A stretch of DNA of 64,000 nucleotides from JAFDCJ01 sp049669725 (GCA_049669725.1 JBATKU010000084.1:24772-88771); one strand, 5' to 3'; positions 8,737 through 17,627 are shown, counted from the stretch's first letter. A program made the numbers and translations. Notes: generated by a model from the letters alone, not told the origin.

Positions 8737-10164
8737 ATGGATAATTCCACAATAGCAGCCATTGCGACACCCGGCGGCCGGGGTGGAATCGGGATCATTA
8801 AAATATCCGGTCCCAAGGCCGTTTTGATTGCTACGGTGATTTTTTTTTCCGCTGAACAACAACCAACCTCCGATTCCGGAAACCACTCATCTCCAAAAAC
8901 CGCCACCCGTTCCGGTTTCCGATCCCATCGTCTTAACTACGGTCATATTATCTGCCCTGATACAGGGCGAATTGTCGATGAGGTCTTGTTGTCAGTCATG
9001 AAGGCACCCCGATCCTATACCAGGGAAGATGTGGTGGAAATCAACGCCCATGGCGGCCAGGTAGCCCTGAATGCCATTCTGGAATTGGTTTGCAAACACG
9101 GCGCCCGAATCGCCGAGCCCGGAGAATTTACCCAAAGAGCCTTTTTGAATGGTCGCATCGACCTGACCCAGGCCGAGGCGGTTATGGATATCATTAACGC
9201 GCGCACGGATAAATCCTTGCAGGTCGCCACCGCTCAGGTCGATGGAAAGCTCAGAAGGTCGGTTGAGCAGATCCGGGAATTTCTGATCGAATTATTGACT
9301 CGAGCAGAAGCCGCCATTGATTTTCCGGATGATGTGAAGGACATTGCCGAACCCAAAGGGACTGCCGCCGAGGTTGAGGCCAGGGCCATTAAACCGTTGC
9401 GAACCTTAATACGGTACCATGTCGACGGCCGGGTTCTACGGGACGGATTAAAGGTTGCCGTAATCGGCCGGCCGAATGTGGGGAAATCAAGCCTGCTCAA
9501 TTGCCTGGTCCAAAAAGAGCGGGCGATTGTCACCGCCGTGCCTGGAACTACTCGGGATATGATTGAAGAAGCTTTAAATATCAATGGTTATTCGGTTATC
9601 CTTACCGATACCGCCGGTCTGCATAATACCGATGACCCTATCGAAACCCTCGGCATTGAAAAAACTATTGAAAACGTTAATGGATCCGATCTGGTTCTTT
9701 TCATGGTTGAAGCCAACTTTCCGGTAACTGCCGAAGACCATAGCGTATTTGGGCGGATACGTTCTAAACCGATGATTATCGTGAAGAATAAAATTGATTT
9801 AATCAACAGCGATGAAATCTGCAAACTGCCCGATAGATGGGGGGAAATTGATTGTGTTCATACCTCGGCGTTGTACGGCCGAGGCATCGATCATCTGAAG
9901 GAACGGATCATTGAAGCGGCCTTCGGAAAAGATCCCCTTGATCTGGATGCTGTGATCGTTCCCAACCTGAGACAAAAATTGCTTATGACGAAAAGCCTCG
10001 AGGCGGCCGATGTTATTTATCAGGAGCTGAACAACGGCATACCCATGGAACTGGTTGCCATCCTTCTTCAGGAGGCCATCGATTTGTTGGGGCAGATTAT
10101 TGGAACCAATGTCAAAGTGGACCTGCTGGATCAAATCTTCAGCCGGTTTTGTATTGGAAAGTAA
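8737..10164 (+). CDS. mnmE: tRNA modification GTPase MnmE
   Basis: A 475-residue GTPase that with MnmG makes the carboxymethylaminomethyl group at U34 of certain tRNAs. The N-terminal folate-binding domain begins STIAAIATPGGRGGIGIIKI. The G domain shows GRPNVGKSS (G1), GTTRD (G2), DTAG (G3) and NKID (G4). The protein ends CIGK, with the conserved C-terminal Cys needed for modification. A low-complexity insert (SAEQQPTSDSGNHSS, about residues 39-60) interrupts the first domain. MnmG is not in the window. Confidence 0.96.
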   Translation: MDNSTIAAIATPGGRGGIGIIKISGPKAVLIATVIFFSAEQQPTSDSGNHSSPKTATRSGFRSHRLNYGHIICPDTGRIVDEVLLSVMKAPRSYTREDVVEINAHGGQVALNAILELVCKHGARIAEPGEFTQRAFLNGRIDLTQAEAVMDIINARTDKSLQVATAQVDGKLRRSVEQIREFLIELLTRAEAAIDFPDDVKDIAEPKGTAAEVEARAIKPLRTLIRYHVDGRVLRDGLKVAVIGRPNVGKSSLLNCLVQKERAIVTAVPGTTRDMIEEALNINGYSVILTDTAGLHNTDDPIETLGIEKTIENVNGSDLVLFMVEANFPVTAEDHSVFGRIRSKPMIIVKNKIDLINSDEICKLPDRWGEIDCVHTSALYGRGIDHLKERIIEAAFGKDPLDLDAVIVPNLRQKLLMTKSLEAADVIYQELNNGIPMELVAILLQEAIDLLGQIIGTNVKVDLLDQIFSRFCIGK

Positions 10165-10165
10165 C

Positions 10166-10181
10166 TGTTTCACGTGAAACA
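10166..10181. promoter_or_regulatory. parS: ParB-binding parS site, perfect 16-bp palindrome
   Basis: TGTTTCACGTGAAACA is an exact match to the bacterial chromosomal parS consensus and a perfect 16-base palindrome. It starts one base after the mnmE stop codon. ParB loads at such sites and spreads, and ParA/SMC act on the complex to segregate replication origins. parS sites cluster close to oriC in most bacteria, so this marks the segment as probably origin-proximal. parA and parB themselves are not in the window. Confidence 0.93.
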
Positions 10182-10195
10182 TTAAAAAAAACCGT

Positions 10196-10300
10196 TCTGG
10201 GTTCAAGGGTTAAGCGTACAGCGGCCAATCGGCTGTTTGCGCTTCGGGTGTTAACCCTGAACCTTGAACCCGCCGGAGGCGGGCAAGCCTCTGAACCTTA
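10196..10300. repeat. Inverted repeat of GGTTCAA-type heptamers with nested hairpins
   Basis: The left arm GGGTTCAAGGGTTAA (10199-10213) pairs imperfectly with 10251-10271 (TTAACCCTGAACC then TTGAACCC), enclosing an inner stem around GCGTACAGC and GCTGTTTGCGC. It is followed by CCCGCC-GGA-GGCGGG (10269-10283) and another CTGAACC. Units GGTTCAA, GGTTCAG and GGTTAAC repeat every 7 bases. It may act as a bidirectional terminator for mnmE, but its make-up matches other intergenic heptamer arrays in this window. Confidence 0.6.
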
Positions 10301-10326
10301 CAAATAAAGGAGTGGTAAAAGGAGCC

Positions 10327-11025
10327 ATGGACATCAACCTGAAACCCTATTTTGAAAAATACGAATCATTGGTGGCAAAATCGGAGGAGGCGTTTAATCG
10401 GGTAAAAGCGGTTCATGCTGAGTGTGTCAAATGCGAGGAAAAATGTGCGGATTGTTGTTTTGCCCTCTTTGATTTGACCTTGATTGAGGCATTATATCTT
10501 CATCACAAGTTCAATGAAAAGTTTGAGGGGTCCGTCAAGGTTGAGCTTGTTGAAAAAGCCAACCGTGCGGACCGCCAGATTTATAAGATCAAACGCAAGG
10601 CTTTCAAAGAGTTCCAGTCCGGAAGAAATGAGGGTGAACTACTTGCCGAAATGGCACTTGAACGGGTTCGCTGCCCGCTATTGAGCGAAAAAGACCTATG
10701 CGAGCTTTATGATTACCGGCCCCTCACCTGTCGATTTTATGGAATCCCCACCGCCATCGGCGGTGCCGGACACACCTGCGGCAAATCGGGTTTCAAACAG
10801 GGAGAGCAATATCCGACAGTGAATCTGGATGCTGTCCACGGTCAGCTGCAACAGATATCAGCCGAACTGCTGCGGGATATCGAATCCAGGAATGTCAAGC
10901 TGGTGGATCTGCTCGTTCCGTTATCTTCGGCCATGATCATGGATTTTGATGAAGTATTTCTTGGAGTCGCCGAAGAACCGGTGGAGGAACCTCAGCCCAA
11001 GCGCCATTCGAGGAAAAAGAAATGA
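10327..11025 (+). CDS. YkgJ-family Cys-cluster protein
   Basis: A 232-residue cytoplasmic protein with the zinc/iron-chelating Cys-cluster pattern: CVKCEEKCADCCF (about residues 34-46) and, further on, RCPLL, DLCELYDYRPLTCRFYG and HTCGKSGF. The YkgJ family is thought to bind a metal through these cysteines; no reaction is established. The C-terminus is basic (KRHSRKKK). The ATG at 10327 gives the usual start, though the nearest GGAG (10321-10324) is very close; AAAGGAG at 10306-10312 is an alternative site. The next gene starts inside its stop (ATGA overlap), so the two are co-translated. Confidence 0.8.
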   Translation: MDINLKPYFEKYESLVAKSEEAFNRVKAVHAECVKCEEKCADCCFALFDLTLIEALYLHHKFNEKFEGSVKVELVEKANRADRQIYKIKRKAFKEFQSGRNEGELLAEMALERVRCPLLSEKDLCELYDYRPLTCRFYGIPTAIGGAGHTCGKSGFKQGEQYPTVNLDAVHGQLQQISAELLRDIESRNVKLVDLLVPLSSAMIMDFDEVFLGVAEEPVEEPQPKRHSRKKK

Positions 11026-11369
11026 GTGAATTTTCTAGCAAAGAGGTCGAACAACGCAAAAAAGCCGTATTTGACGCCATGGCACCTCGCCGGCAGAAGC
11101 ACATTCTCAAAAAGGGTTTTGACAAATGGGATCCTTTTCAAGAACCGAAAGACCCCATCGACATCCGCAAGGATCCAACCAAGCGTACCAGCCAGATGCT
11201 CGTTCGGGAATTTCTTCAATCGCGCAGTTCTGAAGAATACAGCAATGCCTATGGCAGGGGAGTCCTTGAGATGGCCATCGGCATTATCAATGACGACGAA
11301 CGCTTTATCGGAATGTATGAATTTGCGCGCTGGCATCAGGAGCTTCTGAAAAAGGAAGGAATCAAATAG
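11022..11369 (+). CDS. Small conserved-looking protein, function unknown
   Basis: I do not recognise this 115-residue protein. It is soluble, charged (many Lys/Arg/Glu) and has no signal peptide or membrane segment. The N-terminal half reads as helix-rich and basic (RRQKHILKKGFDKWDPF), the C-terminal half has a helix-forming stretch (YGRGVLEMAIGIINDDERF). Its start codon overlaps the stop of the Cys-cluster gene by 4 bases, which supports a true gene and a joint role. Confidence 0.6.
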   Translation: MSEFSSKEVEQRKKAVFDAMAPRRQKHILKKGFDKWDPFQEPKDPIDIRKDPTKRTSQMLVREFLQSRSSEEYSNAYGRGVLEMAIGIINDDERFIGMYEFARWHQELLKKEGIK

Positions 11370-11370
11370 A

Positions 11371-11502
11371 AGAATAGGGAATGCGGAGTGCGGAAAATTG
11401 GGATGTTGGTTATAAATGAGGAATACTGCCTATAGATATTGCACAGTCGATATTAGGCTCGGTATGTCTGCTTTTAATTCTGCATTCCCAATTCCGAATT
11501 CT
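11371..11502. repeat. Facing GGAATGC-type heptamer arrays
   Basis: At 11371-11400 the plus strand reads in 7-base steps (GAATAGG, GAATGCG, GAGTGCG, GAAAATT). At 11479-11502 the complement shows the same type of unit (GGAATTG, GGAATGC, AGAATTA). The two face each other across about 80 bases and could pair imperfectly. A further copy of the family lies at 50899-50947. No gene is seen in this gap. Confidence 0.55.
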
Positions 11503-11574
11503 ACCGTTCCATTATTCCAAGACCCTATAAAAGTTCTGTTAGCTACTAAGAAGCAAAATCCCCAAAAAACTGCA

Positions 11575-11877
11575 TTAATCCTCGATAAACGTTCCCAGGG
11601 TGAACTCCTGATACTCGGTTGATCCTTCCTGGTAAATTCCCAGCATTTGTTCCAGCGTTTGCCTCATACTATTGCGTTTCCAACTATACCAGCTTTCCAT
11701 GTCCTGCCACGTTCCTATCACCATCATCGTTTGAGGATCTTCAGTGGAGGTAAGGGTTTCGCCGGAAATGTAGCCGGGTTGGTGAAGGGCCCCGGATCGT
11801 AATTCTCTGAGCAATGCGATAATCTCTCTCTGCTTGCCCGGTTTGAATTTTCTTTTGATTAGAATTTTTGCATTCAT
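11575..11877 (-). CDS. ABM-domain protein (antibiotic biosynthesis monooxygenase fold)
   Basis: A 100-residue protein with the dimeric ferredoxin-like ABM fold: KILIKRKFKPGKQREI at the first strand-helix, PGYISGETL, then VIGTWQDMESWYSWKRN. Proteins of this family range from heme-degrading or quinol monooxygenases to uncharacterised small proteins, and the catalytic role cannot be told from sequence. The start was set at the ATG at 11877 because AAGGAG sits 8 bases before it; an upstream in-frame ATG at 11904 lacks such a site. It stands alone between the plus-strand operon and oadB. Confidence 0.8.
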   Translation of the reverse strand: MNAKILIKRKFKPGKQREIIALLRELRSGALHQPGYISGETLTSTEDPQTMMVIGTWQDMESWYSWKRNSMRQTLEQMLGIYQEGSTEYQEFTLGTFIED

Positions 11878-12006
11878 GATGGTCTCCTTATGTTTTTGAG
11901 CCATGTCGGCCGTGGCAGTTTGACAAAAAGGATTCTATCACTCGTTAATATCTATATATCCCGGGTTTCGTATAGTCAATAAAATGTTCTTTTCAGGATG
12001 AAGGCT

Positions 12007-13134
12007 CTATATAAAGAAGCTCCACAAAATACCGGCGCAGATGGCGGAACCGATTACTCCCGAAGAATTGCATGCCATCCCATGCATCAGTAAGAAGTTG
12101 GTCGGGTCCTCTTTGAGGCCCATTACATGAACTTCTCGGGCCGAGCCGGGGACCGCGGAAACGCCCGCCGCACCTAGCAGGGGGTTGATTTTTTCCTTTA
12201 GAAACAAATTCATAATTTTGCCAAAAATCACACCGGAAGCGGTGGCGATTGAGAAGGCTACAGCCCCTAGAAAGAAAATGCCGAGGGCTTTGGGGGTTAA
12301 AAACACATCGGCCTGGGTACTGGCGCCCACGGTAAAGCCCAGGAAAATGGTGGCCGTATCAATGATTGCCGACTGGGCGGTTCCGGCCAGGCGATTGACA
12401 ACCCCGCATTCTTTTAAGAAATTTCCCAGAAACAGCATTCCCAGCAACGGCAGTGCAGTCGGTGCCAGATAGCAACACAGCAAAACACCCACCACAGGGA
12501 ATATGATAAGTTCTTTCTTGGAAACTTCCCGGCCAGGAGGCATTTTTATTAGACGTTCCTTCCTGGAAGTCAACAGCCTCATAATCGGTGGCTGGATAAC
12601 CGGAATCAAAGCCATGTAGGAATAGGCCGCAATGGCAATGGGGCCGATCAGATGAGGTGCCAGTTTGGCCGTTAAAAATATTGATGTCGGTCCGTCGGCG
12701 CCCCCGATGATAGCGATGGAGGCAGCTTCTTTGGGAAGAAACCCGAAAAAGAGGGCGCCCAGCAGGGTAAAATAAATCCCCATCTGTGCGGCTGCTCCCA
12801 GCAGCATTAATTTGGGGTTGGCCAGCAGAGAGGAAAAATCGGTCATGGCGCCCAGGCCTAAAAAGACAATCGACGGATAGACACCGGTTGTCACGCCGAA
12901 ATAAAGATAGTGCAAAACACTGTTGGATTCATAGATCCCTATGCCAAAGCCTTTAAAAAAAGGGACGTTGCCGACCAGGATACCAAAACCGATGGGCACC
13001 AGCAAAAGGGGCTCATACTTTTTGGCTGTCCCGAGATAGAGGAATACACAGCCAACGATGATCATAATGACATGGCGGTAGTCTGCCAGAAAATAGCCGG
13101 TGTTTGATAAAAACTGGTAAAATAGGTCTAACAT
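12007..13134 (-). CDS. oadB: Sodium-translocating decarboxylase beta subunit
   Basis: A 375-residue polytopic inner-membrane protein of the OadB/GcdB/MmdB family, which couples decarboxylation of a biotin-bound carboxyl group to Na+ export. The family hallmark IIGGADGPTSIFLTAKLAP, with the Na+-binding Asp, is at about residues 143-161. About ten hydrophobic segments are visible, and TVGASTQADVFL and VSAVPGSAREV are further conserved stretches. AAGGGA precedes the ATG. The gamma subunit lies 10 bases upstream. No carboxyltransferase or biotin-carrier subunit is nearby, so the substrate (oxaloacetate, methylmalonyl-CoA or glutaconyl-CoA) cannot be assigned. Confidence 0.92.
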   Translation of the reverse strand: MLDLFYQFLSNTGYFLADYRHVIMIIVGCVFLYLGTAKKYEPLLLVPIGFGILVGNVPFFKGFGIGIYESNSVLHYLYFGVTTGVYPSIVFLGLGAMTDFSSLLANPKLMLLGAAAQMGIYFTLLGALFFGFLPKEAASIAIIGGADGPTSIFLTAKLAPHLIGPIAIAAYSYMALIPVIQPPIMRLLTSRKERLIKMPPGREVSKKELIIFPVVGVLLCCYLAPTALPLLGMLFLGNFLKECGVVNRLAGTAQSAIIDTATIFLGFTVGASTQADVFLTPKALGIFFLGAVAFSIATASGVIFGKIMNLFLKEKINPLLGAAGVSAVPGSAREVHVMGLKEDPTNFLLMHGMACNSSGVIGSAICAGILWSFFI

Positions 13135-13144
13135 GGTTTATCCC

Positions 13145-13576
13145 TTAATTTGCTTTTTGTTTATCCCAGATGAAGGTGCCGTCTCCCTGGGCGACCAGAA
13201 CATCGGCCTCCTGCAGACATTTTATGGATAAGTGAGGGTGGGGCAGATCCATTTCTTTAGTTTTTTCAAATAGTTGTATAAGTTGAAAGGGCTCTTTCAG
13301 CTGCTCAACCAAAGGCCTGTATATGCTGCAAAGCTCTGCGGCTGTCGGCAGACGCAGCTCCTGATGAGCAGGCGCTTCATCTTTTGGCGAATCTTCCTTA
13401 CGGGCCATCTTTAGGTTTTCGTTCCGGTTTTTGCCCCTGTTTTCCCAGAATTCAAGAATTTTATGGATCTGGGAAATAACAAAGGAAAGGACGACCAGAC
13501 CCAGAAAAACAGTCGTGGCGCCAACCGCCGCCATGGCCCATCCATTGTTGTTGGTTATGTTATCAATGCCGAACAT
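13145..13576 (-). CDS. oadG: OadG-family sodium pump decarboxylase gamma subunit
   Basis: A 143-residue protein with one N-terminal transmembrane helix (AMAAVGATTVFLGLVVLSFV) followed by a charged linker, the layout of OadG subunits that stabilise the alpha-beta complex. It is longer than many gammas: after a Lys/Glu/Pro-rich linker there is a folded-looking tail (LPTAAELCSIYRPLVEQL and LVAQGDGTFIWDK). GGGGAGG is well placed before the ATG at 13576. It is first in a two-gene unit with oadB. Confidence 0.75.
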   Translation of the reverse strand: MFGIDNITNNNGWAMAAVGATTVFLGLVVLSFVISQIHKILEFWENRGKNRNENLKMARKEDSPKDEAPAHQELRLPTAAELCSIYRPLVEQLKEPFQLIQLFEKTKEMDLPHPHLSIKCLQEADVLVAQGDGTFIWDKQKAN

Positions 13577-13918
13577 TTTATACCTCCCCGGTAGTGGGTT
13601 TTTCAGGTAGAGTCAAAACCGCTTATTGCTGCGGCTAAATTTCGATACTTACATGGAAATATAAGCAAATGAAATGAAAAAGCGAAACTGTCTATCCATC
13701 ATATTCTGATAGAAAAGTCAATACTTTCCTCGGGTAGCGCTAAGGTAAAATCAAAATAATCTGAACCAGTTATTATTGTTTATTTGAGATTTTGAATTTG
13801 GGTCATTGGGATTTGTTTGAGATTTGGTTTTTGGTGCTTGGAATTTTCAAAGTTATCAATGATTAGGTAATTTGCCTAAAATCTTGTAAATGTTTGCCTA
13901 AATGATGGAGCCTTGCGG
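13577..13918. other. 342-base intergenic region with an ATTTGGN heptamer array
   Basis: No gene is seen. The part near 13576 is the oadG leader and must hold its promoter, though no convincing boxes are visible. From about 13782 to 13857 the plus strand is a degenerate array in steps of about 7 bases (ATTTGAG, ATTTTGA, ATTTGGG, later ATTTGGT, TTTTGGT, GCTTGGA). The same string order recurs inverted at 35381-35437. Confidence 0.6.
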
Positions 13919-14839
13919 TTAACGCCCCCCCCGCCTGTAAGGCTCGGCGAGCATGGCCGGTGCATTGAGCTTGCGGCTGTCATGCAGCGCACCGACGAAA
14001 AGAACAAGCAGGGTGGAGAGATAGGGCAGCATGGCCAGCAAATTGGGTGAAATGCCCAGGGGCTGGAGCAGATACTGCATGACGAATATGCCCCCGAATA
14101 GGAATGCACCGATTATGGCCCGCATGGGATTCCACAGGGCAAAGATAGTCAGGGCAATCACAATCCAACCCCGACCGGCCGTCATCCCCTCGATCCATGA
14201 TTTGCTGTAAGATGTGGACAGATGCGCGCCGGCCATGCCTGAAAGGGCGCCTCCGATGATCACGCACCAGTAGCGGATCTTGTAAACGCTGATGCCCTGG
14301 GTTTCGGTTGCCCGTGGATTTTCTCCGGCCGAGCGGATGATGATTCCCAGCCGGGTATACTTGAGTACAAACCAGGCAATCAAGGCCAGAATGATGGCCA
14401 GATAGAAATAAGGACTGTGATCAAAAAATATCACCCCCACAACCGGAATATCCGCTAAAACGGGGATCGGCCAGGTGGCCATTTTTTCGGCCAGGGGTTT
14501 GCCGATATAGGGTTTTCCTACCAGCCCGGAAATTCCAAGGCCCAGCATGGTCAGCGCCAGACCGGATACCACCTGGCTGGACTGCAGGGTAATGGAGACA
14601 AAAGCGTGGATAACAGATATTAAAGCTGTGGCCGTGATGGCGGCAACCAGACCGAGCCAGGGATTACCGGTTGTAAAGGTGACAATAAAAGCACTGACAG
14701 CTCCGATGGCCATCATTCCTTCGATACCCAGGTTTAAAATTCCGGATCGTTCACAGATCACCTCCCCGATGGTAGCCAAAAGCAAAGGGGTTCCGGCAAT
14801 AAGCGTTCGCTGTAGAACGGAGATAATGATGTCTTCCAA
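13919..14839 (-). CDS. Nucleoside-type ABC transporter permease (BPD_transp_2), second subunit
   Basis: A 306-residue inner-membrane permease with about nine hydrophobic segments. The conserved start region CERSGILNLGIEGMMAIGAV and the cytoplasmic coupling loop region GENPRATETQGISVYKIRYW are typical of the YufQ/NupC-like permeases that work with BMP-family binding proteins. The start is a TTG at 14839, 3 bases after the stop of the partner permease, with GGAAGG upstream; no usable ATG lies near. It is the last gene of the four-gene importer. Confidence 0.9.
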   Translation of the reverse strand: MEDIIISVLQRTLIAGTPLLLATIGEVICERSGILNLGIEGMMAIGAVSAFIVTFTTGNPWLGLVAAITATALISVIHAFVSITLQSSQVVSGLALTMLGLGISGLVGKPYIGKPLAEKMATWPIPVLADIPVVGVIFFDHSPYFYLAIILALIAWFVLKYTRLGIIIRSAGENPRATETQGISVYKIRYWCVIIGGALSGMAGAHLSTSYSKSWIEGMTAGRGWIVIALTIFALWNPMRAIIGAFLFGGIFVMQYLLQPLGISPNLLAMLPYLSTLLVLFVGALHDSRKLNAPAMLAEPYRRGGR

Positions 14840-14842
14840 GGT

Positions 14843-15925
14843 CTAGTTTCCTTCCTCACGCCACTGAAGTATTACCCGGTTTTTCAGAAAAAAGTCGCCC
14901 ATAATCAGAAAGAAGAGCAGGGTGCCATTAAAAATTTGAACTGTGGCGGCCGGCAATCCCAGCGATATCTGAATCGCATCGCCGCCGACCAGAATACCGG
15001 CAAAGAAAAGGGCCGAAAAGATCACGTTAACCGGGTTTAGCTTGGCCAGCCAGGCAACAATAATTGCGGTGAAGCCGTAGCCGGAGGAAATCGATTCCGG
15101 ATAACTCAGGTAGTGATGTATGCCGGCAGCTTCGCCAACTCCCGCCAGCCCGGCCGCCCCGCCGCTGATGATCATGATGATCACTGTGGTTCTGAAAAAA
15201 TCGATGCCTGAATATTTGGCGGCATCAGGGTTTTCACCGATCACGCGCACCTCATAACCGAAGCGGGTGCGATAAACCGCAATACCCAGTATAATCACGA
15301 CGGCCGCCGCTATCAGCAAGGTGGCATAGTGAATCCGGGAGCCGGGAATTACGGACAGGGTGGCGGACAGGGGCAAATCATCGGTGTAGGGAAATCCGTG
15401 TTTGGTTTTGCCGCGCCAGGGGCCGACAATCAGAAATTTCATGAATTCATTGCAGATATAGTTCATCATGAGGGTCGAAATGACCTCATTGATTGAGAAT
15501 TTTACCTTAAGGATGGCCGGAATCAGGCCCCAGAGGGCGCCGCCCACGAACCCGGCCATAAACATCAAAGGGACAATGACGGGTGCGGGCAGATGGGGGC
15601 CCCAGTTCAACCCGACCCAGGTGCCGAAAATGGCTCCCATCAGCAGCTGGCTTTCGGCCCCGATGTTCCAGAATTTGGCCCTGAAGGCCAGGGTTAAACC
15701 GCTGCCGATCAAAATAAGCGGGATGGCCTTGGTGATGGTTTCTTTTATGCCGTAGATGCTTCCGAATGATCCGCTGAAAATTTTGGCAATGGCATAGAGC
15801 GGGTTTACCCCGAAAATAATAAAAATCGAACTGATCGCCAGGATTCCGGCCGCCAGTGAACACCCGAGCGAAAGCACGGAATGCCGCGGCAAGATGTCTA
15901 TTCTCTCACTTACTTTTATATGCAT
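14843..15925 (-). CDS. Nucleoside-type ABC transporter permease (BPD_transp_2), first subunit
   Basis: A 360-residue permease with about ten hydrophobic segments. SGLTLAFRAKFWNIGAESQLLMG and VRVIGENPDAAKYSGIDF are conserved stretches of YufP/NupB-like subunits. With the other permease, the two-domain ATPase and the BMP protein it forms a complete importer, probably for nucleosides or related purine compounds. The gene is separated from the ATPase by a 117-base gap that contains a heptamer array. Confidence 0.9.
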   Translation of the reverse strand: MHIKVSERIDILPRHSVLSLGCSLAAGILAISSIFIIFGVNPLYAIAKIFSGSFGSIYGIKETITKAIPLILIGSGLTLAFRAKFWNIGAESQLLMGAIFGTWVGLNWGPHLPAPVIVPLMFMAGFVGGALWGLIPAILKVKFSINEVISTLMMNYICNEFMKFLIVGPWRGKTKHGFPYTDDLPLSATLSVIPGSRIHYATLLIAAAVVIILGIAVYRTRFGYEVRVIGENPDAAKYSGIDFFRTTVIIMIISGGAAGLAGVGEAAGIHHYLSYPESISSGYGFTAIIVAWLAKLNPVNVIFSALFFAGILVGGDAIQISLGLPAATVQIFNGTLLFFLIMGDFFLKNRVILQWREEGN

Positions 15926-15940
15926 AACAGTTCCAAAAAA

Positions 15941-15989
15941 TGAACATCGAACGTTGGAAGTTGGGCGTTCAATGTTCGACGTTCAGTCT
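15941..15989. repeat. Seven consecutive degenerate heptamers
   Basis: The 49 bases read as seven 7-base units, beginning TGAACAT CGAACGT and ending TCGACGT TCAGTCT, with the shared pattern (T/C)(G/C)(A/G)A(C/A)GT. The register is kept without indels across the whole stretch. It fills most of the gap between the ATPase and permease genes of the importer. Confidence 0.65.
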
Positions 15990-16042
15990 GTTCGCTGCTC
16001 CGGTATCTTGTGGTTTCATCTAAGATAGGAGACATTAAACGT

Positions 16043-17596
16043 CTATATTCTCAATGAACCGGCCATCATCAGGCCGATATCTTTCAGCCGCTGATCGTCA
16101 GCATTCAGCACGCCCATAAACTCGCCCCTGAACATTACCGCAATCCGATCACACAGTTCGAAAATTTCGTCCAGATCTTCGGAGACCAGCAGGACAGCAC
16201 CCCCTTCCCGGCGGCGTTTGAGCAGATGGTTGCGAAGATATTCCGTGGCGCCCACATCGAGTCCGTAAGTCGGATGGGAAGCCACCAGCAGGGAAGGGTT
16301 TTCGCTGATTTCCCGACCTAAAATCAACTTCTGAATGTTGCCGCCGGACAGATTTTTCGTCTGGACATTGATCGAGGGGGCCAGCACCTTAAAGTCGGTC
16401 AGAAGCTGTTGGGTATGCTCCTTGATTTTGTCATAGGCCAGAAAAAGTTTGTTGGAATACTTGCGTTTGTGATGCTGCTTTAAAATAGCATTGTCGTACA
16501 GGAATAGGCCCGGAGCGATTCCAAATTTAATTCGTTCTTCCGGAACGTGCGCAATCCCGCTGTTGTATATGTGTCGGGCGGTCTCGTTGGTAATGTCCTT
16601 GCCGTCCATGATTATTTTACCGGATTCCACCCGGCGCAGGCCGGTGATGGCCTCGACCAATTCCCGTTGGCCGTTGCCTGAAACACCGGCAATGCCGAAA
16701 ATCTCATTGCGAAAGATATCAAAGCTAAGGCCTTGGACAGTATCCAGGCCCTTGTCGCTTTTGACAACGATATTTTCGACCGTAATTACTTTTTCGCTTC
16801 TCTCCAGGGGCTCTTTTTCAATCTGAAAAATGATATCTCTTCCGACCATCATCCGGGCCAGGCTTTTTTTATCCACATCTCTGGTGTCCGCCTCCCCGAC
16901 AATACGTCCTTTTTGCAGCACCGTCACCCGATCGCAAAGTTCAAGTATTTCGTCCAGCTTGTGGCTGATCAGAATGATCATGTGGCCCTGGTTGCGCATT
17001 TCTCTAAAATTTTGAAAAAGATCCTGGGACTCCTGGGCGGTCAATACGGATGTCGGTTCGTCCAGGATCAGCAGGTCGGCGCCGTTCATCAGGGCCTTGA
17101 GAATTTCCACCCGTTGCTGCTCGCCGGCAGACAGCTGCCAGACCATTCGGGAAGGATCGATGCCAAAATTAAATTTTTGGGCAAAGGACAGGATCTTTTG
17201 ATTCAGTTTGCGCTGGGGGAAGAACTGTGGGGCTTCCTCATAGCCGAGGGCAATATTTTCAGACACCGTGTGATTCTGGACGAGCATAAAATGCTGGTGC
17301 ACCATGCCGATGCCGTGATGCCGGGAATCTACCGGAGAATTAATGGTGATGTTTTCCCCGTTGATCCGGATCCTGCCGGAATCCGGCTGGTAAAGACCGT
17401 ATAATATATTCATCAGAGTGGTTTTGCCAGCGCCGTTTTCACCCAGCAGCCCCAGGATTTCTCCCTCTCTGACCTTTATATTAACACCGGAATTTGCTTT
17501 AACCCCTTGAAATGATTTGGAAATATCTATCATTTCAAGGGTTTCGATTCTTTCCATACAGCGTATCGAACTTTCTTGATCGGTTTGATCCGGCAT
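16043..17596 (-). CDS. Two-domain ABC transporter ATPase, nucleoside/BMP type
   Basis: A 517-residue ATPase of the sugar/nucleoside uptake class with two fused nucleotide-binding domains. The first has Walker A GENGAGKTT, signature LSAGEQQRVEILKAL and Walker B LLILDEPTSVLT. The second has the usual degenerate Walker A (GVSGNGQREL, no Lys) with signature LSGGNIQKLILGREI and LLVASHPTYGLDVGA. So only one site is expected to hydrolyse ATP, as in relatives. The first ATG (17596) and a second in frame (17557) both lack a clear ribosome-binding site; the second starts closer to the conserved fold. Confidence 0.92.
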   Translation of the reverse strand: MPDQTDQESSIRCMERIETLEMIDISKSFQGVKANSGVNIKVREGEILGLLGENGAGKTTLMNILYGLYQPDSGRIRINGENITINSPVDSRHHGIGMVHQHFMLVQNHTVSENIALGYEEAPQFFPQRKLNQKILSFAQKFNFGIDPSRMVWQLSAGEQQRVEILKALMNGADLLILDEPTSVLTAQESQDLFQNFREMRNQGHMIILISHKLDEILELCDRVTVLQKGRIVGEADTRDVDKKSLARMMVGRDIIFQIEKEPLERSEKVITVENIVVKSDKGLDTVQGLSFDIFRNEIFGIAGVSGNGQRELVEAITGLRRVESGKIIMDGKDITNETARHIYNSGIAHVPEERIKFGIAPGLFLYDNAILKQHHKRKYSNKLFLAYDKIKEHTQQLLTDFKVLAPSINVQTKNLSGGNIQKLILGREISENPSLLVASHPTYGLDVGATEYLRNHLLKRRREGGAVLLVSEDLDEIFELCDRIAVMFRGEFMGVLNADDQRLKDIGLMMAGSLRI

Positions 17597-17627
17597 TGGT
17601 GGTTGAAATCAGATTAGCTCTGAAATG

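Noticed and set aside
16733..17404. A 223-residue open frame on the plus strand
   Set aside because: It is antisense to the first ATPase domain, whose Walker A, signature and Walker B motifs are intact.
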